From the NCBI RefSeq assembly GCF_050624435.1, contig NC_134539.1:141518025-141582024 (forward strand): DNA of 64,000 bases, given 5' to 3'. The notes under the pieces are model-generated. The model did not search any database, had not been told where the DNA came from, and saw only the letters and a list, made by a program, of their open reading frames with translations. Made by a program: the position numbers and the translations under genes. Of this stretch, positions 39,501-54,500 are shown piece after piece (position 1 is the stretch's first letter; each line of letters starts with the position of its first letter). Origin of the DNA: Tenrec ecaudatus. Taxonomy: Eukaryota > Chordata > Mammalia > Afrosoricida > Tenrecidae.

Positions 39501-42500
39501 CAGACAAAGTGGATGCATAATGATAATTAAGGTTACAAGGGGATATAGGGAATACAGGGGGGTGGGTAAGGGAGGGAAAGGGGGTTTCCAGAGTCACTAA
39601 TGAAGACAGGTTGGGGGAGGGAGTACTAGAATGGATTGTGATTACAAAACCCATCTTGGGGGAAATTTAACCATGGGGGAGGGCGAATGCTCTGAAATTA
39701 ATGTGAGGTGATTGTATAATTCTCCATGATATGATTGATTGAACTATTGAATTATGTGATATGTAAATTACTTGTAAGTAAAACCGTTAAAAAACAATCA
39801 AACTGCAAGATTCCAACTCATATCAACCCTATAAGATACCTGAGACTTTCAAATCCTTACAGAATTTAAAAGGATCCTTCTTTCTTCAAAGAACTGGTGA
39901 GTTTGAACCTCTGACCTTTAGGTTCAAAGCTCAGTGTGTAAGCCATTACACCATCATTGCGACTCATTTTAAATAATGAATAGAGAAACCAGGCAGAAAC
40001 TGTATTCACAGTAGCCAAAAGGTGGAAACAAAAACATGCCCAACAACACATTAAAGAAACAAATTTTAGCATGTGGATAAGATAGAACATTATTCAATCA
40101 AAATAAAAAATGAAGTACTGATACTGTGTTGCACTATGAATGAACTGTGAAAACACCATTCTAAATGAAAAAAAAGATACAAAAGGTCACATTATATGAC
40201 TCTGTTTATGTTAAATACCCAGAAGTGACGAATACAAGGAACAGATGGGTGGCTGCAGGAGTTTGGTAGGAGGAGGAATGGAGAGTAACTGTTTAATAGG
40301 TACTGTGTTTTCTTTTGGGGTGGTTACAATGTTTTAAAAATAGACCATAGTTTGAAAAGCATGATGGCAACTTATAAACAAATGTGCTTCACACAAAGGA
40401 TGTATGATTTGTTATAAGAGCTGTAAGAACCCCAATAAAATGATTTATTAAAATTTTAACAATATTTAAAGAGAAAACAATTTTTAACAGGAAATAGAAA
40501 ATAGCAATGGTTACACAGTATTATGAATGTACAAGTGCCAATGAATTGTTCATTTTAAATGATTAATTTTATGTTACATGAATTTAACCTTAATGTTTTA
40601 AAATTTTAAGCTTTAAGACTTAATGAGATTATGCTTATATTTTTAAGATTATTTTATGATCACAACCCTTATCATGTTATATTAATAATTAAGCTCCTTA
40701 GTATCAAAGCCCCAGCCTATTTCCTTTAAAATTGGTTCTAATCAAACCCTGTATCCAATCCCTTTAGGAACTATTTACACTTTGACCTAAGTTAAAGTTT
40801 AAGGGAAGGGGTTTAAATTCTAATTTTTCTACTGAGTATTTCATACTTTGGATAGGTGATTGTTACAGTAGTAATCATATAAATACATTTTCTCTTTTGT
40901 CTTTAGAATAGTACTGGTAAGGTATTTGTATTGAGATAATTATATATAATGTATTTTTAATTAGTCATTTTTATTTTTCTGTTGGCATCTCACTTAGTAT
41001 TGGATACTAATAGCAGCAGTGGCTACATAATAATGTTAATAATAGCTATTTTTTGAGCATTTGGCTTGATTCAAATATTTTGTTATATGCATTGTTTCCA
41101 ATAATTCTACAACAACCATAGGACGTATTCTTATTATCTCTACAGTATTGGTAAGTAAACTGTAGCTCACAAGAATCCAGTAGATTTTTCAAGATTGAAA
41201 AGTTCGTGACAGTGTGAAATTAAATCCATGCGATGTTACACAGATGCACATCACTTTTCCTAACTAGGTACAGAAATAAATGATAACCTTTTTGTATTTT
41301 TAATATATTTTTTAAACATGTTTTTCTTTGTGGTTCCTAAGGTGGGAAGATTAAGGCCAACAATGTGGAAACTGTCTTGGAACACCTGGGGTTCAAGTTA
41401 ACACCAAAGGAGCATGAAGCTGTAATAGAAAAGCTACCACTTAAAGAAGAGCATTGTAAGTGTTGTTGTGATTCAGATGAACGTGTATGTAATTCTACAT
41501 GATTTTCCCTATAACTCGTTTTATCTGGAGTCTAAAAGCATATTTCAAAGCTAGGGGAAGAAACTCGTACTAAAGTGAGATAAATAAGTGCTTCCCCTTT
41601 CCATGAGTCCAGAGTTTTTAGAGTCTCCCATTGGGATCATAAGCATCACACATAAAAGTACTGTTATCCTTTCTGGCCAAGGGATGACTTTGTAGAGAAC
41701 AGAATATCGGCTTGGGAGTGGAACGGGAGAAGCGGGTGGCGGGAGGGAGAGGGAGAGGAGAGGAAGAAAGACTAACTGCCCACTAAAAGGCACCCATCAA
41801 ATAGTTGTCTCCTAACTTCTACCCATTTCATTTTTTACAATTCCCCATGGACAAGATTTTATCTGCACTCACAATTTCAACCGTCACTTATATGTGGAAG
41901 AAACCCAGTTCTTTATCTTCACCTAGACTACTTCCCCAAAGTGAATTGATAAAACCAGATTCCTGTTGGTCATTTCTGTTTGGCAAAGCCTCAGATGCTT
42001 CAAGTTGTAACTACCAAAAACTACCTCCTGGTTTCTACATTCATTCTCTCTTTCTCTCTGCCTCTCTCTGCATGTCTCTCTCTCTCGCAGCTCATGGAGC
42101 CATCATGTCCCTAACAAACAAGTTTAAAAATTGGCATCATTTTTCAATCTACTCTCTTCCTTAGCACCACCCCTCTTTGATACCAAGTCTTACCAGTTGA
42201 CCTGGCAACTGTTTCATAAGCCCCCCTTATGTTTCTCAATCTGCTGCCATTATTCATGTTGCCCATGGCTTGGGTTAATTCAGAGGGCTTTGTATTACCT
42301 CTGCTTTTAAACCATTGCAACTAAAATCCATTGTGCCCAGAGTTTTAATAATGACCTTTCTAAAATACAAATCTTTTGTATTTTCCAGCTAATACATGCT
42401 TCATGAGATTTTCTTCAACCAATAAATAAGTAGCTTTTCTCTATGCTATAGCATATAATTTGATTCTTTAATTATCCTATTCCACACTCCTCAACTCCTA

Positions 42501-45500
42501 GAATAAACATATTTAATTTTGTAAATTCATAATTGTAATAACAAATCTCAAAGTTTATGTTTTTTAATCTTCCTTTACCCACTGAAACCACTTTATTTAC
42601 CCATTTTCTTAGTTTCAGCTTATTTTATTGGAAATTAACCTTTAGCTGTTGTTCTGTAAGTCCAGAAAATGATTGGGTAGGACATGCTGGTGCTCTGCAG
42701 GTGATGAGGCTGTTAGGGGTCAAGAAGCCACATCAGGGTTCAACAGGAACCACTTCTCCAAGCTGACAAGATGCCATCTAACGCACATAGGGTGGCCAAA
42801 GCGCTTTGAAATTTCTCTGAGGGTCTCATCTGCAGGACTGTGGGAAAGGAGCTTTCGGGAGAAGGAACTGTGGCCTCATTCCTGAGCATCTTCAGGCTCG
42901 CCCCACCCCGTTGTCCATCTGCCCGTGGCTGAGGCTGGGGTGGCTCTTGTCTAACCAACATGGCATGCAGCACTCCTCAAGTTTATTCTCTATAGTTATC
43001 TAAAGTGCTCACGAAGCCCTAGGACAAAACGGACCAATTCTGTACATTCATCACTGCAGAATTCTGATTCACTCATTAGATTTCAATTCACTGTTAAGTT
43101 CTCTTTGTATCTAGCTGTCTTATTACAAGTTCTTTGTATTACTAGGGCTATCTGAACTATCTATACTTCCCTTTCAAAGCTAGAGAGAAACCCCTATCTA
43201 TTTTTATAAGCACAAATAGTATTAATAGTAAAAAGCATTTACTGGCTGATATCATCAGCAATTCCAGGATAGCTATGATGGTTGATAAAGCAAGAGAAAG
43301 ATAAATCAGGAAATGTAGGAAACTCTGAAAGGTGGTCTGCTTCTTTTCACTATTAACTCCTCTGGCATGCTAGACTGGAGCTGATAAGTTATTTGGAAGC
43401 CAAACCAGCATCTTTGAGACTTTTGAACCATGCTTATAAGGTAGAGGGGCAGTCAATAAGTTTAAGAAGTACATTCAAGAAACATAAAACTTTCCTCTAG
43501 TTCTTTAATGCTTCCTCCCCTCCACCCCCACTATCATGACCTCAATTCTACAAATCGGAGTAGACCAGAACATATACACTTGTACAGATAAGAGCCCACA
43601 ACACAGGGAACCAGGATAGATAACCCCCTCAGGACCAACAATGAGAACAGAGATACCAGGATGATAAGGGGAAGGTGGGGGAGAAAAGGCGAATGGATTA
43701 CAAGGGTCAATTTAACCCCATCCCAGGGGAACGAACAGCAGAAGAGTGGATGAAGGGTGACAGAGTACGATGTAAGATATGAAAATAATAATCTATAACT
43801 TATCAAGTGTTAATAAGGGAAGGTGGGGGAGGGAGAGGAAAAAAAGGAGGAGCTGATATCAAGGGCTCAAATAGAAAGATAATGCTTTAAAAATGATGAT
43901 GGCAACACATGTACAAATATGACACAATGGATGCATGTATGGATTGTGATAAGAGATATAAGATCCCCCAATAAAAGTATTTTTTAAAAGTACATTCAAT
44001 ATTCCATTTTTCCCAAGAAACAAAGACTTCATGATCTAATGTGGAATTGAATGGAAGGTGTGGGGTTCATATTCTTATAGCTGACTCAAATGAAGAAGGT
44101 GAAACTAGTGAAAATTGGTTGTGTGTAATTTTCCAATTCATCCTTCTTTGTTTGCTCTCTGTCTGATCTTTGACATGTTACCTTTTTTTGGCTTATAGCT
44201 AATGGGACAGTTGAACTAAATAAATTGATGGATGCAGTGACAGCTGTTACAGGTTAGTGAAGAGTTACTGTGGATTTAAAATGCTGATTCTTAAACTAAA
44301 TTGCACTTAAATATTCTATTCCAGTTATTTTTATTCAATTTCATGAAATTTTAACCCCCTTTGCATTTGTTTTATAATGTGTGTTAGTCTGGGTAGACTA
44401 GAGAAACAAATCTATGGACACACATATGTGTGTTTTATATACAAGAGGAATTGAACATTGAGAAAACATCCCAACCCAGTACAGTCCAAGGCCAGAAGTC
44501 TGATTTTAGCCCATATGTGCGATACCAAGCTATAAAGTCCTCTTCAGACTCATGAAACACATGCAAATGAAGCCAAATACAGGACAAACATAAGCCAGTG
44601 GGTAGAAAGTCTTGGGTCCCGGTGGTGTTGTAAGCATCTCAGTGCTGGCAGGGGGGCTCTCTGCGGCTTCTCTGGCTTCAGAGGTCTGCTTGCATCCATA
44701 TGGCTTGTCTTCTGCAATGTCTCCCTGGGAGTAGCAGAGAGAGAGAGAGAGGTAACTTCCGTCTCCAAGGAGGAAGTCTTAGATTTCCCAAAATTCTTAG
44801 AAGGCCATGCCCACACAGAAGTCTCATTGACTGTCTCCAGACTGACAGCCCAGATTCCACCCCTACACTCTTAATCCTTAAATTGACATCAGATTAGGTG
44901 ACTACCACAAATATTTAGCAAACAAGCATAGATATTTAATTCCTCTAGAATGTTTGATATTACTTGATCTTTGCATCCCTTTCTTTCTAACTCCTGTCAA
45001 GTGGAATAAGATTCATAGTGACCCTATAGGGCAGAGTAGTACTGCAGCACCCGGTTTTTCAGACTGTAAATCTCTGTGGAAGCAGGGTACTTGTTGTTTC
45101 TTTCACAGAGTTGCTGGTGGATTTGAACCACAGATCTTTTGGTTAGCAGCCCTCTGCACCATCAGGGCTCCTTCTAATATGAATAGTCGTGTCTCTGCTA
45201 CTTAATACCAATTCATCTGTACTGAACACATCTTTAAAAATGTAGTGTAAATTTTATACTCTTAGCTTGAATGGAAACACTTCATCTTCTATAGTAGAAC
45301 TCAGTGTTCTCCAAAGCAAATGCACAGCACACTGAATCATGTGAGGCAAGAAATAAAGCTAAAGACATGATACTCCTACTCAAGAGGCTACAGAGGTACA
45401 ACATTGGATTTTGATTTTTTTCTGTCATAACAACTATCCTGGAATTACAACATTGGATTTTGATTTTTTCTGTCATAACAACTATCCTGGAATTACTGTT

Positions 45501-48500
45501 TGTGTTGCTTTATCACATGGTATAGATGCTGCATATTCAGGGTAAAGGGAATAATTGTTTCCATGAGGGCTGATAACACAGAATTCTCATGCTATTGGCT
45601 GAACGCTGGACAGCCACATGGCTTTGTTTTTTTTTTTCATAGTTGGCAAGTTTTTTAGTCATAATAAAAATGTTTCCCCCACTACATTTCTTTCTTTTAA
45701 AGGAGGAGAAGTGAATGTGAATGATATGGAGCAAAATCTGAGGTTAATTGGGATAGAGCTCACAGATAAGGAATGCTTGGACCTCCAGAAGAAGCTGCAG
45801 GTTGATGGTGAGCATTAACTATACCTGTGTAGTGCTCAGGGGCTATTTATTGAGAATGGCATAAATATTTCTCTTTGGTAGTTTTTCATTTAAGAGGATT
45901 TTAGAATAAATTGTACAGTTTTACTTTAAGAAATAATCTGTGTCCTCTCAAGTATAGAACCATCTGCCTTTTTAGTCACTAACTTGCTATCAGGGCAGGG
46001 AAGTACCTATTCTTACATTTTGTTTTGTTTCATCTCAGTGATAGGACCTCCTCAAAAGTAAGCAGGGAGCTATGGAGAGTACTTAAGCAAAAACAAACTC
46101 AGTGCCTTCGAGTCGTGCCCACTCACAGTGGCCCTATGGGACAGGGTAGAACCGTCCCTGTGAGTTTCTGAGGCTAACGATGAGGAGAACGTCCTGTCTT
46201 TCCCCCACTGAGCAACTAGTGGTTTCAAACTGTGACTACGTAGTTAGCAGCCCAGAGTTTGATCACTATGCCCCAGGGTCCCTGTGGGTAGGACCAGAAG
46301 GGGAATCAAGCGCCTAAAGAGAAGAAGAAGCGTGCTGCAGATAGTAGAATGCCAGCGGCAATTCCTTTCTGGCAGGAAGCCACATCCAGAACATTCTCCA
46401 CTTTGTTATTGTTTTTCTTTTGTGATTTGAAAATCAGTTAGATCTTTTCTAGGTTAGTTATGCTTGTCTTCCTGAAATTAAGGCTTTAGTATTGTCTTAC
46501 TTCAGCTCTCATTGGTGTGGCCTGATTTGTTTCTTTATTACAGATGATGGAAAAGTATTTCAGAATAGGTTAATGGATGGTGTGAAAACCTTTAAAGGTG
46601 AGTGAGAAATAGAAGACAAGGAAAATGAATCTTAAATCTCCATGTTGTACATTCTCTGAAATGTAGAACCATGTACCATCATGTTTGTGCATGCATAAAA
46701 TCATACTGTTTCTCAAGGATCATATTTTTGTATCTAGGGGTTTCAAAATGCTTGCGGAAAATTGTATAATCTTTTAATTACACTTTCCAAGAACTTTCAT
46801 AAACTTCATTTTTATTTTACAAAACAAAAACAAACTCCAGTACCATTCTTTAACCTTAAGATTTAAGTGGAAAACCACATGAAACAGGATCTTAGTGAAG
46901 AGGGGGGGGAAGGGGGGAAAAGAAAAAGAAAAATGAGGAACTGAAAAGAGAATGATGAGGTCCATGAATGTATAAGTGTGCTTTACACAATTGATATATG
47001 TGTGGATTGTGGTAAGAGTTGTATGAGCCCCAGTAAAATTATTAAAAAATCTATCTTATCAGCAAAGATAAGTGAAAGGAACGTTATAAAGATTTAGACT
47101 CTGAGTCCACGGAGGAAAAGTTTTTGAAATCTCAGGACTATTTCATGACGTGTACGTGACTATGTCCACATGGATTCTAGGTCAGATTTAGGCCTTTTGC
47201 TTAGGCTATTAACCCACAAGGCAACAACTTAACAAATAGTACAGGATTGTAATAACTAGAGTGTAAGAGAGCTCATTCTCATTTCATGTTTTGTTAGATT
47301 ATTACTTATAAAATCCTTCTTAAAATGAACTTGAGTCTCTGCTCCAATCTCCCATATTCTCAACAATATGGTTGTATTTGCTTGTTTGTTTGTTTTGGGT
47401 CTTCCGATGCCTGTTACCCAGTCCTGTTGACACCTCATGATGGCATAGGTCAGTGGTCCTCAACCTTCCTAAGGCCGCAACCCTTTAATACACTTCCTCA
47501 TGTGGTGGTGACCCCCCAAGCATAAAGTTATTTTTGTTGCTACTTCATAACTGTAGTTTTGCTACTGTTATGAATCAGGCGACCCTGTGAAAGGGTCGTT
47601 CAACCCCCAAAGGGGTCGCGACCCACTGGTTGAGAACCGCGGGCATAGGGTGCTATGCTTTTTCCATGTGGGCTTGTTGATTCTCTGATAGATGGTCACT
47701 TGTTTAACTTCAAGCCTTTAATACCCCAGGTGCTACATCTTTTGATGTAGTGGAATATGTGAAATCATAATATATAATTTATCAATGATCTATTAGGGTG
47801 GGAGGAGGGGCAAGGCAGGTGAAAAAAGAGGAGCTGATACCAAGGGCTCAAGTAGAAAATGTTTTGGAAAATGATGATGGCAACAAATGATGATTTGCAA
47901 ATATACTTGATACAATTGATAGATGGAATGCTGTAAGAGTTGTAAGAGCCCACAATAAAATGATTTAAAAATAAGTAATAAAAGGATGCACATTACACAG
48001 GGGACAAATAATCCTTTCAAAATGAAATTCTGAGAAGAAAGTCTAAATAGGTTCCCATAAACTTTTAAAATTTTATATCTTAAATACAATATTTCCTCCT
48101 CCTCACAGGTATTAAGTCAATTTTTGTGCATCTAATAACAACATGAAAATTACTCAAGTGCAAGGAAAAGAGATAAACATAATATTAGGCAGTGATTTTA
48201 ATGTAACTTTCTCAGTAATTAATAAGACAACCAGTCATAGGTTATTAAAGTCGACAAAGATTTAAACAGTATGGTTTAAAATCTTGAACTAATGTACTTA
48301 ACATAAATCCTGTACTCAGTAACTACAGAGTGAATATCCTTTCTAGGCACATAATTGAGCATATGGAAAAATCCAAGCCAGTTGCCATCAAGCTGATCTA
48401 ACTCATGGGAGAGCCCGTATAGTTAGAGCAGCATTGTACTCAGCAGCCTTTCCAATGGCTATGATTGTTCCAAAGTGTCTGCTCAGTAAGTTTGGTGGTC

Positions 48501-51500
48501 AGCTGACTTGCCAGATATTTTATTTCATTCCTGTGCTGATATATGTTCTGGGTTTGCTGAGGGATCTTCATGTAGGTCAGGGTGTGCCTTTAACCCTCTG
48601 ACAGTAAATAGCCTGGTTTTCTGCTTTCTTGTTCAGCCAAATGTGAGTGAATTCAGGTCTCTAAGATCTTTCTAAGCATATGCCTTCATAAATAAGTGAC
48701 CACATCACTCATACAACATTCACAAAAATGGTAAAACTCAAACAATATGCAGTGATGGAAAGGATATGTTAAAATAGAAATTCTCAGGCACTGCTGGTAG
48801 GAAAAGAAATTGGCTCAAAACTTGCAGAGACAATTAGGCAAAATCTCAAGACGTTGAAAATGTGCATATTCTACTTTAATAATTCTGCTGCCAAGTGTAT
48901 AGCAGGGACGCTCTTGACCACAACCACGCATAAATCATAATGCACCTTTTAATGCTGTGTTTAATGGCAAATAATTAGAAATAACCTGAATGTTCATTTA
49001 TGTGTTCAGGGTCATGAATTGGTTCCTACTTAGAGCCCAGGCTGGATAAATTCATGGTGACTTAACACAATAATGGAAGAGTTAACAATAATTCAAAGGA
49101 ATGACACATGAATGAATTGAATGAAGCATGTTTTGACCTGGATAAATCTTAAGAAAAAACTGAGTTAAAATGTAAATGGGAAAAAGAAACTCACATTGTG
49201 ATATTTTTATTTATATAAACTTTTAAATTATATAAAATCATTTCATATATGCATAAAAACATGCCTGGGCACTATCTATACCATAGTTGAGACCAACTTC
49301 TCCGGGGAAAGTGAGAGACAACTAGGAATAAAGAGAGATTCCAGAGCCTTATCCACGAATCTACAACATTTATTCCTGAAATTTGAGTAAACAGAGATCA
49401 TAGCAGTTTTGTATCTCTGTAATAGTTTATACCCTAAAAAGTGCAGGAATTTGTCTACCCCCCCTCACTACTGCACTTGACTAGTCAAAAAAAAAAAAAG
49501 TGAAGGAATAATGAGAAGACATTACCTAGATTTCCTCAGAGGAAAGACAGCCATCAGTTCATTCAAGAAACAAACACACAAAAGAACAACGTTACTTTCG
49601 GCATCAATATAAGACTTTAATTTTCTGTTTTTGAAAATGGCCTAGGATTATATTGACTGTTCCCCCAAACTGGGAAGGAATTTTAATTCTAATCATAGAT
49701 CTAATCGTTTCTGCACAACATACCACACTGGACCTTATTCTTAAGGTGAGAATGACATCCACCAGGCACAGTTGTTTGTTCATAGCTGTTGTCATATCTT
49801 ACAGTTGTTCAGTTTTGCTGAGATTATTTTCTTTTCCTCAAGTGGGTGTTGTTGATGTCACCAAACTGGACACTGTTTTGGAAAACATGGGACTGAAACT
49901 CGACGAAGTAGAAAATAAAGATTTGAAAAAGAACCTGCCTGTGGACGGTGAGCATTTAAACCTGTGAGCTGCTCAGGACAACCTGAGACTGTGAGCTTCT
50001 GTGGAATCTCCTCTGAAAGTTTCATTTGCACACAGGGGCCTTTTACAAAAATCTAACAATGAATGCAGAGCAAAAGTAAGGTTATATCCTCGCTTGTCCA
50101 TATTAATAATATCCATTAGCACCTCCTTTAGTTTTGTACCCAACAGAGTGTTGAAACGGTGGTAGTACCAGTTGAAAAGTGGGTGAAATGAGACAGCGGT
50201 CGGTATAAGTCATGAAAAAAAAATTATCAAGGGGAGGGTGGGGGAAGAAAGGTGAAAAATGAGGAGCTGATGCCAGGGGCTCAAGTAGAAAGAAAATGTT
50301 TTGAAAAAGATGACAACATATGTACCGATGTGTTTGACACATTGGGTAATATGTATGGATTGTGATAAAAGCTGTAAGAGCCCCCAGTAATTAAAAAAAA
50401 ACATTTTAAAGGCAAAAAACGTGACGGGGAAAAACAAACACTTGGGGGCAAAGTAGCATGAAACACAGGTGGAGGGAGGTTACAGGGGAAACTATAGGAA
50501 GAGCAATAGCAATGTCAAGATGAGACATGATCCCCATGAGGAGTGCATTCCATAGGCATGTGTGACAGTGTTCACCCACTTTCTCAGAGTCTAGGGCCTT
50601 CTAGTATCCACGCCAGGATGTGTGGGATGGTCCCCTACTTATAAAGCTACATAACATCCCAATTCCCAGGCCAGACTCCATGAACCAATGGCTTAAACCC
50701 CCGTTGATAAACTAGAAACAAACTCTGAAATGTGGGTCAAGCTGAATTAGGACTGAAATGCAGTGTGCCAATGAGAACATGCTAATGGAGAGAAGCCAGT
50801 CACAAAGGCCACATATTGCATGATTCCATTTCTCTGAGAGGCCAGATTGAGTACATCTATTAAAGGAATAGATTAGTGACCGGCTAGGGCAGTAGATGAG
50901 ACAAAGGAGTCATGACTGCAAGCTAATGGATATGAAGTTTCCAGTTGAAGGACAAAGTAGTTCTAAAATTGAGTTGTGGTACAAGCAATCTAAAATTTAA
51001 TCGAATGTTATATAAATATATGTAAATAATCTCTTTAAATATTAATAATATCCTGCTCTATTATGTTAGATTCAGATGAAAATGAGAAAAATCTCTTTCA
51101 CCCTAGATTTAATGACAATGTAGACAATTGATACTTTTTTCCTAGCAATTCATCTAGTTACACATGCTCAGTGAAACCACCTAAAACTATTAGTAACTGT
51201 AGAAAATAATGTCATGGGTTAGAAGTAAAAGAATTTCTCAATAGCTTGAAACTTATATTTAAACAGTTGTTTGCAACAGGGTAAAAATGAAGAATGTATT
51301 TTGCACACAAAAAGTTTTAGTTGTGTTCCATTCAATAAGGGAAAATAAATAAAAAATTCTAGTATACCCCATTTTCAGAGTTAACGCTACTTTTGTTATA
51401 TTATGTCATTTTGATAACTTTTAAAACATTTATATAGATTTTTTTTACTTTTTAAATGACCTCTAGCTAATTACTGGAGTAGTGATTAATTTTATTATAT

Positions 51501-54500
51501 AGAACAAAGGCATAAGAATGTAGGAAAATATCAGGAACTATTCTGATCTCATTACATAAGATTATTTTTTTAAAAATCCAAGTAGAAACATTGGTATGTC
51601 TTAGCCTACTGCCATTAGGAAAAAAGCCTCTTTTTTTCCCCACAGTGCAGCTAGTGGGTTTGAACCCGACCTTGCAATTTGCAGCCCAGTGTCTAACCAC
51701 TGCACCAGTAATTGCATAGAGTAATTGTAAATCCTGATCCCAGTGCTCAAGGTAAAGAGTGGAGAGTGTTCTAAGGCATAGCATTGCATAAGGCAGGCCC
51801 CATAGAAAAGGTGACAATTTTGTTTCTTAGCATTAACTTCCAGAGGCATCATTTCCTATATCACAATGAATTAAAAACAAAAATCAGCACTGCTGTTGAT
51901 TCTATTCCAACGCACAGCACCCCTAGACAAAGCAAACCTGTCACTTCATTGACATATCTTTTCCTACCGTGTCTGGTGGTTCACACTGCCGACCTTTTGG
52001 TTAGCATTGGAGCTCTTAGCCACGGTGCTCCCAGAGTTCCATATGAATCAAAACAGTAGCAATTACAATCTAAACGTTCTAATGGGACAGGGTGAGAGCA
52101 GGGAGCATTTTTGAGAACATAAATTTCGCTTGTTTTTCATTTCATATTTGTCATGCGTGTCATTGTAAAATATGTATTTGATTTATGTTTTTCTTAACAG
52201 ATAATAGAAAAGTTAAATCGAAATTTTTGTTAGATGTGATGCAAACATTTACTGGTGAGTGGACATGTATTATAAAATCATATTAAGTTAAAAATTGTCA
52301 ATTTACCTAATCTGTTACATTGTTATTTTATTACTTTATCATCAAATACTTCCTTTTAAAGTCTTATGCTGGACTTTACCTTACATAATTAAATTTGAAA
52401 TATTCAAACACAAAATATGCAATTAAAATTCTATATGAAAGGTGTGGAAATATTTTAAATAAATTAATAATAGGATTTATTTCACCAATATCCAGATATT
52501 ATCACATTTTAATAAGCATAGTAAATAGCAAGCTAAAGTTTAACAGTGCTAAAATATTAGCACCACTAATATGAAGGAAAATAAATGCACAATTTAACAC
52601 TCATGTCCCAACTATATTACTCTAATCTCCTGGCCAGTCTTCAAAACAAAATTTTCTGTGTTGTATCACATTCATCACCAACAGAGTCTCTTGTTTATGG
52701 AATTGAGGAACAAAGATCTGTGCGTGGTTTCCCTATATTTCTGCGAAGTGTCATGTTCTCCCTGTTCACTGCTGCAGATGATATAGCAGACCATGAAAAT
52801 TTTATTATTTGGAATTATTACTTTGTTCCAACAACTGCCAAGCACTGACATTTCTATCTTTTTTAAAGGGAAAAAGGTTGATGTCAATGATCTGCTGAAT
52901 GTGCTGGGAGACATGGGGATTGAACTCACAGAAGGAGAGCTTGCGACACTGCTAGAAACACTGCCAATAGATGGTAAGTCCTATATGCCTCTGGGGCCTC
53001 CCAGGGAGCTTGCTCTTTAAGTTGTTGCAAGCAATTCTCAGATGTTGTTGCTTCAATTATTTCTTCTATGAAGTGCTGAAATGGCCAGGGAAGACACAGT
53101 CACTGTCAGAAAGATGTGACTGAAGATCACCAAGCTCTTCAACCTTGAATGTTGCCATCAGAGCTGATGCAGATGAAGTAATCTTACCTTTTCAGATAGC
53201 TGAGAGGTCTAAATGCCATGAAGGCAGAAGGTGGGAACTACTGAGAGAAAAGTAAGAGGAAGGCAGAGAAGTCAGAGGTGAAGGGACACCAAGGAGTAGT
53301 GGTTGTCTCTGAACAGTAGAGTCTTCCTTGCAGTTTTCTCAGTCCCCAAACACTGCAGAGGTTTCTTTGTTTTTCTCACTTAGACAAGCCTCTTTTTCCT
53401 TCGATGGTTTTTATTTCATGGGAAGGCTGGCCAGGTTTTCCTAGGAAAGCATAAGAAACTTTTCACCCAGCTGTTCAATGACTTTATGCCTGTCTACATT
53501 CTTTTTCTCATGATAATAAACTGTGCTTTTTCTCATAGGTGATGGAAAAGTTTTTCTGAAAAGATTATTGGAAGGCTTGATGTCTATCAATGGTATGTAA
53601 CGCATCAAGTTAGCATAAAAATCTAAAAATAATCAACATGTACATTATATTATTAGACTTGGCTTGTGTCAATATTCCAATATTTAGACACACATTTATT
53701 ACACAGCTATTTACTGGAATCACCCATATATGTGTAGTGGACATTCCACCATTTCAGAGGTAACATATGAGCTAGAGCTAATGTTGCTGAAGGAAGGAGT
53801 CTAAGATGCACTGAAAGCATTTGCCAAAAACAAGACTCCAGGAATTGCTGGAATACCAAATCAAATGTTTCAACAAGCTGAAGAAACTCTGGAAGCACGC
53901 TCTTGTCTATGCTAGTAAATTTGGAATAGTTATTTGGCCAGCTGACCAACTGACTGGAAAAGGTCCATATTTGTGCTTATTCCAAAGAAAGGTGAATCAA
54001 CAGAACGCTCAAACTTTAGAACAATATCCCTTCTGTCACATGCAAGTAAAGTTTTGCTGAAGATCCTCAAATGATGCTTGCAGCAGTTTATTGACAGGGA
54101 GCTGCCAGAAGTTCAGGCCAGATTCAGAAGAGGACGTGCAGCAGGGAGATCACTGTTGATGTCAGATGGGTCTTGATTCAAAGCAAAAAATACCAGAAAG
54201 ATGTTTACTTGTGCCTTACTGACTATGCCTTGTCATTCGACTACGTGGATTATAATACACTATGGATAATCGTGAGACAAATGGGAATCCCAGAACGCGT
54301 CATTGTGCTCATACAGAACTTGTACATGGATCAAGAGGCAGGTGAGCAAATGGAACAAGGCAATAATGTATGATTTAAAATAGAGAAAGGTTGTGCTACA
54401 GGGTTGTATCCTCCCATCATACTTATTCAATAATGTGCTGAGGAAATCACCAAATGAACTGGATTATATGATGAAGAATGTGGCATCAAGATTGAAGGAA

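Noticed and set aside
42557-42973. Overlapping open frames on both strands
   Set aside because: Composition effect in a GC-richer stretch; no motif and no splice context.
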